Positions 23,232-30,764 of a DNA stretch of 37,176 nt are shown in pieces. The notes under the pieces were generated by a model, which ran no database searches, was not told the origin of the DNA, and was given only the letters and a program-made list of their open reading frames with translations. Each line of letters begins with the position of its first letter. The first letter of the stretch is position 1. The stretch is from Actinomycetes bacterium (GTDB lineage Bacteria; Actinomycetota; Acidimicrobiia; Acidimicrobiales; Bog-793). The stretch covers positions 1-37,176 of the forward strand of contig JAKACA010000015.1 of NCBI GenBank assembly GCA_021796455.1, written 5' to 3'. Position numbers and translations under genes: made by a program.

Positions 23232-24109
23232 GCCTGCGGCGCCTCTACTCAGGCAAGGTGCGTGACGTCTACGAGGCCGGAGACGATCTTCTCCTCATGG
23301 TCGCCTCGGACCGGATCTCGGCCTTCGACCACGTCTTTGCCGAGCCTGTGCCTGACAAGGGCCGTGTGCTCACCGCTATGACGGCGTTCTGGGCCGGGGA
23401 GCTTGCAGACATAGCGCCGTCGCATCTCCTCACGACCGACGTGGCTGAGTTCCCGCCTGCCGCCGTCGAGCTAGCCGACCTCGAGGGGCGAGCCATGCTC
23501 GTTCGCAAGGCCGAGATGCTTCCGCTCGAGTGCATAGTGCGCGGCTATCTCGCCGGATCCGCGTGGAAGGAGTACCTGTCGACAGGCACTATGCACGGCA
23601 CACCTCTTCCGGGTGGACTGGCCGAGTCGGCTCGCCTGGACGAGCCGGTCTTCACTCCTTCCACCAAGGCCACGGTCGGCCACGACGAGAACATCTCCTT
23701 TGACGAGGCCGCGCACCTCGTCGGGAGAGCGGTAGCCGAACGGGCAAGAGAGATATGCCTGAGTGCCTATGCGCGGGGCGCTGAGACAGCGCTCGAACGC
23801 GGGATCGTCGTCGCCGACACCAAGTTCGAGCTCGGCTTTATCGACGGGGAGCTCTCGATCTGCGACGAGGTGCTGACCCCCGATTCGAGTCGGTTCTGGG
23901 CAGCAGATGCCTGGAGACCGGGAAGCACACCGCCGTCCTTCGACAAGCAACCCGTGCGGGACTGGGCAGAGGGCACGGGGTGGGACAAGTCGGGTGCGCC
24001 GCCAGAGATGCCCGAGGAGGTCATCGCGGCCACACGGGACAGGTACGTGCGAGCCTACGAGCAGATCTCAGGGATGCCGTTTGCCAACTGGTGGGGGGTA
24101 TCGCCGTGA
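23228..24109 (+). CDS. purC: Phosphoribosylaminoimidazole-succinocarboxamide synthase
   Basis: LYSGKVRDVYEAGDDLLLMVASDRISAFDHVF...; ATGA overlap with purB. Confidence 0.96.
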   Translation: MSLRRLYSGKVRDVYEAGDDLLLMVASDRISAFDHVFAEPVPDKGRVLTAMTAFWAGELADIAPSHLLTTDVAEFPPAAVELADLEGRAMLVRKAEMLPLECIVRGYLAGSAWKEYLSTGTMHGTPLPGGLAESARLDEPVFTPSTKATVGHDENISFDEAAHLVGRAVAERAREICLSAYARGAETALERGIVVADTKFELGFIDGELSICDEVLTPDSSRFWAADAWRPGSTPPSFDKQPVRDWAEGTGWDKSGAPPEMPEEVIAATRDRYVRAYEQISGMPFANWWGVSP

Positions 24110-24372
24110 AGTTCACCGCCTCGGTCGAGGTGAGCCTCCTCGCAGGCATCGCCAACCCTGAAGCCGCGACCATCGAGCACTCACTTCCTCTCCTCGGGAT
24201 CACGACCGTGTCCGATGTCCAAGTCGGCCGCCTCTTCCGCTTCGTGGTGGACGCACACGACGCCGAAGCGGCGCTCGAGACAGCCAGGAGCCTTGCAGAC
24301 CGCCTGCTGGCCAACCCGGTAATGGAACGTGCCGAGGTAGCGGTGGGACCTTGGCGAGACGCAAGTCGCTGA
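24106..24372 (+). CDS. purS: Phosphoribosylformylglycinamidine synthase subunit PurS
   Basis: GTGA overlap with purC; 88 aa; VSLLAGIANPEAATIEHSLPLLGITTVSDVQVGRLFRF; lies between purC and purQ. Confidence 0.9.
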   Translation: MKFTASVEVSLLAGIANPEAATIEHSLPLLGITTVSDVQVGRLFRFVVDAHDAEAALETARSLADRLLANPVMERAEVAVGPWRDASR

Positions 24373-25109
24373 TGAGCCCTTTGGGGTGGACTCAGGCGGT
24401 CAGGGTAGCTGTCGTGGTGTTCCCGGGAACCAATTGCGAGCATGACACAGTCCTCGCGCTCACCGAGCTCGGCGCCGATGCCGACCTGGTGCGGCACACC
24501 GAGGGTTCTCTCGACGGTTACGACGCCGTCGTCCTGCCGGGCGGCTTTGCGCACGGCGACTATCTCCGGCCCGGCGCGATCGCCCGGTTCTCGCCGGTCA
24601 TGGAGTCCGTGCGGCGCGCGGCCACGCAAGGCAAGCCAGTTCTCGGGATCTGCAACGGCTTCCAGATACTCACCGAGGCCCGGCTGCTGCCTGGCGCGCT
24701 CATGGCGAATGGGGGTGGCCGCTTCCTCTGCGAGATGGTCGAGTGCGAGATAACCTCGACATCATCGTCGATAACATCCGGCGCGAGTCTCGGTCAGGTG
24801 CTCAGGCTGCCCATAAACCACTTCGAGGGTCGCTTCACCTGCGCTCCCACTGCCCTAAAGGACATGGAGGCAAGTGGCCGGGTCCTGCTCCGCTACAGAT
24901 CCAACCCCAACGGATCGCTCTCGTCGATCGCCGCAGTTGCAAATGAGACGGGCACCGTCATCGGCCTGATGCCACACCCTGAGAGGGCCTCGACCGCGCT
25001 CATGGACTCGACCGACGGACGCGTTCTCCTTAGCTCGTTCCTCGACTCCGCCGAGCGGCGCCGCGATATGAAGGGCGCCTCGGCCACCGGCATTACCGCC
25101 TGGCCCTAA
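24372..25109 (+). CDS. purQ: Phosphoribosylformylglycinamidine synthase subunit PurQ
   Basis: VAVVVFPGTNCEHDTVLAL...VVLPGGFAHGDYLRPGAIARFSP...GKPVLGICNGFQILTEARLLPGAL; TGATG junction with purS. Confidence 0.94.
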   Translation: MSPLGWTQAVRVAVVVFPGTNCEHDTVLALTELGADADLVRHTEGSLDGYDAVVLPGGFAHGDYLRPGAIARFSPVMESVRRAATQGKPVLGICNGFQILTEARLLPGALMANGGGRFLCEMVECEITSTSSSITSGASLGQVLRLPINHFEGRFTCAPTALKDMEASGRVLLRYRSNPNGSLSSIAAVANETGTVIGLMPHPERASTALMDSTDGRVLLSSFLDSAERRRDMKGASATGITAWP

Positions 25110-25543
25110 GAGCGACGGCTCCAATGAATACCGGCGCGCGCGAGCACCTCGGCGGGCACTCCGACCTCGCGCCAAGTCTTGTACTCGATTCCCTTGCGCT
25201 CGCCGTATTCGGCTGCCACCTGTATGAACGCCTCCTCGAGAGATTCGACGTCAACCTCGTCGGTGTCCCCTGCGCTAGCAAGACGGCGATCGAGATCCCG
25301 GCGCTGCTGGATGAGATGCGCACGCTTCAAAGGATCGGCAGCCGCGATCTTTGCGTCGATCTCCTCCCGGCGCGCCACAAGCGAGTCAGTGCTCACCTGG
25401 CGGCCGCGTCGCGGGCGGTTCTCTTCCAGCGCGACAAGATAGCGGCGCACGGCATTGCCTTGGCGGCGGCCCTCTGCGAGAGCATCCTTGTGGGCATCAG
25501 TGAGAGTGCTCTTGTTCTTAGTCTGTCTTTTGCGTGGAGGCAT
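25106..25543 (-). CDS. Small basic protein of unknown function on the opposite strand within the pur cluster
   Basis: MPPRKRQTKNKSTLTDAHKDALAEGRRQGNAVRRYLVALEENRPRRGRQ...FIQVAAEYGERKGIEYKTWREVGVPAEVLARAGI. Fills the purQ-purL gap and resembles a remembered actinobacterial hypothetical family. Confidence 0.7.
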   Translation of the reverse strand: MPPRKRQTKNKSTLTDAHKDALAEGRRQGNAVRRYLVALEENRPRRGRQVSTDSLVARREEIDAKIAAADPLKRAHLIQQRRDLDRRLASAGDTDEVDVESLEEAFIQVAAEYGERKGIEYKTWREVGVPAEVLARAGIHWSRRS

Positions 25544-25647
25544 ATAACAAGTGTCGCCGCAAAAGCCACAAAATGCAACCTGGGCTCTCAAGCTCTCTGC
25601 TCGACCAACACGAGGGACCTCCTTCGTACCATCAACCGGGGGATCTG

Positions 25648-27855
25648 ATGAGACAAGCTCACCGCGCACTCGGCCTTAGTGACGACGAGCACGAGATGAT
25701 CATCGCTACCCTCGGGCGGGAGCCATTGCCCGTAGAGCTCGCGATGTATTCCGTCATGTGGAGTGAGCACTGCTCCTATAAGTCGTCGCGCGTTCACCTG
25801 CGACGCCTGCCGTCGGAGGGAAGCGCCGTTCTTGTCGGCCCCGGGGAGAACGCGGGGGTGATCGACGTGGGCGATGGAGTCGCCATAGCGCTCCGAATGG
25901 AGAGTCACAATCACCCCTCTGCGATCGAGCCATACCAAGGGGCTGCCACGGGTGTCGGTGGAATCCTGCGGGACGTGTTCACGATGGGAGCGCGCCCGAT
26001 CGCGTTGATGGATGTGCTTTGCCTTGGCCCGCTCGACAGCGCGCACAGTCGTTATATCTTCGACGGAGTCGTACGCGGCATTGGCGGATATGGCAATTCG
26101 GTGGGTGTGCCGACCGTCGGGGGACAGCTCACCTTCGCCCCCTGCTACAAGGACAACCCGCTCGTGAACGTGCTCTGCCTGGGCGTGCTTCCCATCGATC
26201 GTCTCGTGCTGTCCAAGGCGAGGGGGGCCGGCAACCTTGTCGTGCTCCTGGGCTCGCTCACCGGCCGTGACGGCATTGGGGGTGTGAGCGTGCTGGCGTC
26301 GGCGGGATTCGTACCCGACGAGGCCACGAAGCGACCGAACGTGCAAGTCGGCGATCCATTCGAGGAGAAGCGCCTGATCGAAGCGTGCCTCGACCTTCTC
26401 GACCTCCACCTCGTCGTCGCGATCCAGGATCTCGGGGGTGCCGGTCTCGCGTGCGCAACTTCCGAGACGGCCGCGCGCGGGGGAGTCGGGATGGACATCG
26501 ACGTCTCGGCCGTACCCCTGCGCGAGGCGGGCATGTCTCCCGCCGAGATCATGACGAGCGAGAGTCAGGAGCGCATGCTCGCCATAGTCGAGCCATCGTC
26601 TATCGACGCCGTGCTCGACGCCTGTGCCCGGCACGATGTCAGAGCGACAGTGATCGGAAAGGTCACCGAGAGCGGCGGCAGGGGTCGCTTGGTCGTCCGC
26701 GACGGTACGGGCCCGGCGGCCGAGATAGTTGCAGACCTGCCGGCGGCTTCCCTGACCGATGAGGCGCCGCTCTATCACCGTCCCATGTCCCCCGCCACTG
26801 CGGAGGCGCATTTGGCGCCATCATGCACCGCCGTGCTCGGTGCCTCTGATGCGCTCTTGGCACTCCTCTACGATCCGTCGTTCGTCTTCCGCCAGTACGA
26901 CCACCAGCTGTTCCTCAACACTGTCGTGCCACCCGGAGGGGGAGACGCCACGGTGCTAAGGCTTGCAGCACCGGGTCTCTCTTGGAACGGGAAAGGGCTT
27001 GCCCTCACCTGCGACGCCAACCCGGCATGGTGCGCCGTCTCACCACGGGGAGGCGCCGAGCTCACGGTCGCCGAAGCATCGCTCAACATCGCGTGTGCCG
27101 GCGCCAGGCCGGTCGCCATCGTGGACTGCCTGAACTTCGGCAACCCCGAGCATGCAGAGGTCATGTGGCAGCTGTCGGAGGTGGTTGACGGGATTGCGGC
27201 GGCCTGCCTCGCCTTCGACATACCGGTTGTAGGAGGGAACGTCTCTCTCTACAACGAGAGCAACGGGATCGACATCGATCCCACCCCGGTGATCGGGCTC
27301 GTCGGCTTGATCGACGACCTGTCCCGTCGGCCGCCGGGCATATGCCTTGGCCAGAAAGGCGCGGTCGTTCTCCTCGGCGAGCGCGGGTCGCCGGACGATC
27401 ATGCCCGGCTCGGCGGCTCACGGTGGGCACGCGAGCTTGGCGGGCACGGCGGCGAGCTGCCACAGCTCGACTTCGAGGCGCACAGCCGTCTGTGTGCTCT
27501 CGTCAGCCGGCTCGTAGCCGCTGAGTGCGCCGGCGACGCAAAGGTGCCGATTATCGGCCTTCACGACGTGAGCGACGGGGGCCTAGGAGTCTGCCTGGCC
27601 GAGCTTTGCTGCGCGAGCGGCAAGGGCATCGTCGTCGAGGAGCCCTGGACCAGAGAGGAGCTGTTCTGCGAAGCGCCGTCGCGCGTGGTCGTCTGCTCCG
27701 ACGACCCGGAGGGGCTCCTGGCGGCAGCTCGTTATCAGGGTGTCACCGCGCGAGTCGTAGGACGAGTAGGCGGGGACCGGCTGGTTGTGCCGGGCCTGTT
27801 CGAACTCCGCGTCGACGACATGGTGGCGGCGCGCTCGGGGCGCCTGGCTCGTTGA
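25648..27855 (+). CDS. purL: Phosphoribosylformylglycinamidine synthase subunit PurL
   Basis: LGREPLPVELAMYSVMWSEHCSYKSSRVHLRRLP...MESHNHPSAIEPYQGAATGVGGILRDVFTMGARP. ATG 25648 preferred. Confidence 0.95.
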   Translation: MRQAHRALGLSDDEHEMIIATLGREPLPVELAMYSVMWSEHCSYKSSRVHLRRLPSEGSAVLVGPGENAGVIDVGDGVAIALRMESHNHPSAIEPYQGAATGVGGILRDVFTMGARPIALMDVLCLGPLDSAHSRYIFDGVVRGIGGYGNSVGVPTVGGQLTFAPCYKDNPLVNVLCLGVLPIDRLVLSKARGAGNLVVLLGSLTGRDGIGGVSVLASAGFVPDEATKRPNVQVGDPFEEKRLIEACLDLLDLHLVVAIQDLGGAGLACATSETAARGGVGMDIDVSAVPLREAGMSPAEIMTSESQERMLAIVEPSSIDAVLDACARHDVRATVIGKVTESGGRGRLVVRDGTGPAAEIVADLPAASLTDEAPLYHRPMSPATAEAHLAPSCTAVLGASDALLALLYDPSFVFRQYDHQLFLNTVVPPGGGDATVLRLAAPGLSWNGKGLALTCDANPAWCAVSPRGGAELTVAEASLNIACAGARPVAIVDCLNFGNPEHAEVMWQLSEVVDGIAAACLAFDIPVVGGNVSLYNESNGIDIDPTPVIGLVGLIDDLSRRPPGICLGQKGAVVLLGERGSPDDHARLGGSRWARELGGHGGELPQLDFEAHSRLCALVSRLVAAECAGDAKVPIIGLHDVSDGGLGVCLAELCCASGKGIVVEEPWTREELFCEAPSRVVVCSDDPEGLLAAARYQGVTARVVGRVGGDRLVVPGLFELRVDDMVAARSGRLAR

Positions 27856-27864
27856 GGCCGGGTG

Positions 27865-28295
27865 CTACTCGGCGCGGTGCAGGAGAAACGTCCCCGTCGC
27901 CCGGCTCACGATCTTGCCGTCCGCGCTCTCCACGCGCGCCTCGGCAAATGCGATCTGGCGTGTCTCGCGCACGACAGCGCCACGCACCGCGAGAACTGCG
28001 CCCGCGGCCGCAGGGCGCATCGTCTCGGTCTTCAGCTCGATCGTCGCTTTCGTCCTGTCGCGGCCGGAAAGCCCGGCGTTCACGGCGAAGTTCATGGCTG
28101 CGTCGAGCACGACTGCGTGCACGCCCGCCTGCACCGTGCCGTGCGGGTTGCAGGCAAGCGCGCGCGGCTCCCAGACTCCGGTGACCCAGCCGGCGTGATC
28201 GTCCCCCTCCACGCCGAAGTCGTCGAAACGAGCCCCGATCGCTTCGAGCACCTCCATGCCGCCGTTGCCCAGCCACCGTCTCATGTCCTTTGGCA
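27865..28295 (-). CDS. PaaI-like hotdog-fold thioesterase
   Basis: CNPHGTVQAGVHAVVLDAAMNFAVNAGLSGRDRTKATIELKTETMRPAAAGAVLAVRGAVVRETRQIAFAEARVES. Confidence 0.82.
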
Positions 28296-28356
28296 TCAAC
28301 GCCACGGTATCGGGCCGCCGGGCCGGGCCGGACTGCGCGCCGCTACTGTCTTGAGC

Positions 28357-29532
28357 ATGCCCGATGCAGTCATCATCGACGCTGTGCGCACGCCGGGGGG
28401 AAAGCGCAACGGGAAGCTCTCGGGCTGGCATCCAGCTGATCTCGCGGCCGAGACCCTGAAAGCGCTCGCAGCCCGCAACGACCTCGACCCTGCCATGGTC
28501 GACGACGTCGTCATGGGCTGCGTCATGCAAGTCGGAGACCAGAGCGTCAACATCGGTCGTAACGCCGTCCTCGCCGCGCTTTGGCCCGAGTCGGTGCCGG
28601 CGACGACCGTGGACCGCCAGTGCGGCTCGTCCCAGCAGGCGCTCCATTTCGCCGCCCAAGGCATCATGGCCGGCGCCTATGACATCGCGATCGCAGCCGG
28701 CGTCGAGATGATGACGCGGGTACCGATGGGAGCCTCGATCGGGACCGGCGTGGGGTTCCCGTTCGGCCCGCGGGTAAAGGCGCGCTACGAGCCGGTGGGT
28801 GGCCTCGTTCCCCAGGGCATATCCGCCGAGATGATCGCGGACCGGTGGAACCTCACCCGAGACGAGCTCGACGCGTTCGGGGCCGCAAGCCAGCAAAAGG
28901 CCCTGCAGGCGACCGAGGAGGGGCGTTTCGACAAAGAGATCGTCCCGATCGACGTGCTGGACGCCGCTGGCCGCCCGACCGGGGAGACGATCGCGACCGA
29001 CGAAGGCCTGCGGCCCGGTACCACCACCGAGACGCTCGCCCGCCTGAAACCGGCCTTCAAGGAGGGCGGGAAGGTGACGGCTGGCAATTCCTCCCAGATC
29101 AGCGACGGCGCTGCGGCGGTGCTCGTGATGTCGAAGGAGCGTGCCGACTCGCTCGGGCTCGCGGCGCGCGCCCGCTTCGTCGGCTTCTCGGTCGTCGGAG
29201 TCGATCCGGTCACCATGCTCACAGGTCCGATCCCCGCGACGGCCAAGGTCCTCGAGCGAACCAGGCTGGCAGTCGAGGACATCGACCTCTTCGAGATCAA
29301 CGAGGCGTTCGCCTCGGTGGTCCTTGCCTGGGCGAAAGAGCACCACCCCGACATGGGACGGGTCAACGTGAACGGCGGCGCCATCGCTCTCGGTCATCCC
29401 CTCGGCGCGTCCGGCGCGAAGCTCATGGCGACGCTCTTGCACGAGCTCGAGCGCAGCGGAGGCCGCTACGGGCTGCTCACGATGTGCGAGGGCGGCGGAC
29501 TGGCCAACGCCACCGTGATCGAGCGCATGTAG
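28357..29532 (+). CDS. Acetyl-CoA C-acetyltransferase (thiolase)
   Basis: MPDAVIIDAVRTPGGKRNGKLSGWHPADLAAETL...VDRQCGSSQQALHFAAQGIMAG...NEAFASVVLAW...NVNGGAIALGHPLGASGAK...CEGGGLANATVIE. Confidence 0.94.
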   Translation: MPDAVIIDAVRTPGGKRNGKLSGWHPADLAAETLKALAARNDLDPAMVDDVVMGCVMQVGDQSVNIGRNAVLAALWPESVPATTVDRQCGSSQQALHFAAQGIMAGAYDIAIAAGVEMMTRVPMGASIGTGVGFPFGPRVKARYEPVGGLVPQGISAEMIADRWNLTRDELDAFGAASQQKALQATEEGRFDKEIVPIDVLDAAGRPTGETIATDEGLRPGTTTETLARLKPAFKEGGKVTAGNSSQISDGAAAVLVMSKERADSLGLAARARFVGFSVVGVDPVTMLTGPIPATAKVLERTRLAVEDIDLFEINEAFASVVLAWAKEHHPDMGRVNVNGGAIALGHPLGASGAKLMATLLHELERSGGRYGLLTMCEGGGLANATVIERM

Positions 29533-29549
29533 GGCGGCCGCGGGCCGCC
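29533..29549. terminator. GC-rich hairpin GGCGGCC-GCG-GGCCGCC between convergent genes; no U-tract
   Basis: Perfect 7-bp stem directly after the thiolase stop and upstream of the crgA stop on the opposite strand. Confidence 0.4.
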
Positions 29550-29559
29550 TCAGGCCGCC

Positions 29560-30087
29560 TCAGTGGTAGAAGGTCGCCATGAAAAGGCCGACGACGATCG
29601 CCGCGATGCCTCCGATGAGGTACCAGTCGCTCGTCCCCCCCGGGAGCACGTTCACGTAGTTGAGCACGATCACCGCCAACCCGAGGATAAGAAACCCGAG
29701 CAGGACGAAAGGGAACCACCGTGGGCTCTGTCGCTTCTCCTTCGGGATCGGAGGGGTGTAGCGACCAGGCTTTGGCGCCCGGGGCGCGGGGCCGCCTTTG
29801 GGTGTCGCGCGTCCTGGCTTGTCGGTGACCGGCGGGGCAGACGAGGCCTTGGCTGCTGCGCTCTCCCTGATAGTGACAGGCTTTCGCGGGACCAAGGCAC
29901 CCGGGTCAAAAGAGGTGTCCTCGACTAGGTCACGGGGGACCCAGTCGCTCGCTCCGGCTGGGCGACTCGGGCCGGCTGGGCGACTCGGGCCGGCTGGGCG
30001 ACTGGGTGCACGGGCGCTGTCATCGGCACCGTCTCGGTGATCGTCGGGGTCGTCGGCCCCGCCGACGCCGGATATGGTCTCTGGCAC
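29560..30087 (-). CDS. crgA: Cell-division protein CrgA with a long N-terminal extension
   Basis: C-terminal two-TM module SPRWFPFVLLGFLILGLAVIVLNYVNVLPGGTSDWYLIGGIAAIVVGLFMATFYH resembles CrgA; location beside trpG-pknB matches the mycobacterial locus. Confidence 0.75.
   Translation of the reverse strand: MPETISGVGGADDPDDHRDGADDSARAPSRPAGPSRPAGPSRPAGASDWVPRDLVEDTSFDPGALVPRKPVTIRESAAAKASSAPPVTDKPGRATPKGGPAPRAPKPGRYTPPIPKEKRQSPRWFPFVLLGFLILGLAVIVLNYVNVLPGGTSDWYLIGGIAAIVVGLFMATFYH
29954..30004 (-). repeat. 18-bp in-frame tandem repeat (three copies, last incomplete) encoding PSRPAG units in the CrgA N-terminus
   Basis: Direct reading of CCGGCTGGGCGACTCGGG on the + strand. Confidence 0.93.
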
Positions 30088-30158
30088 GGTTGGCCAGCAT
30101 AGAGCCTGGAGCGGCCGCAGCCGTGCCAGTCCACGTGCCCGCCGCTAGCCTGGCAGCC

Positions 30159-30764
30159 GTGAGGGTTCGCGTCGTGGTGATCGACAACTACGACAGCTTC
30201 GTCTACAACCTCGTCCAGTACCTCGGCGAGCTCGGAGCGGAGCCGGTGGTGGTGCGCAACGATGCCACGGACCTCGACGGCCTCGAGCAGTTGCAGCCAG
30301 CGGCTCTCCTCGTCTCGCCTGGACCTGGACGGCCCGCCGACGCGGGGATAAGCAGTGACGCGATCGGGCACTTCGGCCGAGCCGGCCTCCCGGTGCTCGG
30401 TGTCTGCCTCGGCCACCAGTGCATCGGTGAGGTCTTCGGCGGAGCCGTCGTCCGCGCCGGCGAGATCGTCCACGGCAAGGCGTCGGAGGTCACCCACGAC
30501 GGGCTCGGAGTCTTCAGCGGTCTCCCGAACCCCATGCGGGCAACGCGCTACCACTCCCTCGTCGTCGAGGAGTCTTCAGTTCCCGCGTGCCTCGCGGTGA
30601 CGGCTCGCACCAAAGACGGCCTCGTGATGGGGCTGCGCCACCGCACTCTCGACATCGAGGGTGTGCAGTTCCACCCCGAATCCGTCCTCACGGGGCAAGC
30701 CGGCAAGGATCTGCTCGCCAACTTTCTCCGGCTGGCTGCCGGTCGCCTAGGCAGCGCCCTTTGA
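30159..30764 (+). CDS. trpG: Glutamine amidotransferase, anthranilate/aminodeoxychorismate synthase component II
   Basis: VVVIDNYDSFVYNLVQYLGELGAEPVVVRND...VLGVCLGHQCIGEVFGG...GVQFHPESVLT. Confidence 0.92.
   Translation: MRVRVVVIDNYDSFVYNLVQYLGELGAEPVVVRNDATDLDGLEQLQPAALLVSPGPGRPADAGISSDAIGHFGRAGLPVLGVCLGHQCIGEVFGGAVVRAGEIVHGKASEVTHDGLGVFSGLPNPMRATRYHSLVVEESSVPACLAVTARTKDGLVMGLRHRTLDIEGVQFHPESVLTGQAGKDLLANFLRLAAGRLGSAL

Noticed and set aside
25588-26811. 407-aa minus-strand ORF
   Set aside because: Antisense shadow of purL; no domain evidence.
27865-29442. 525-aa minus-strand ORF as a single large protein
   Set aside because: Only the C-terminal ~143 aa (from 28295) is a real thioesterase; the rest is antisense to the thiolase.
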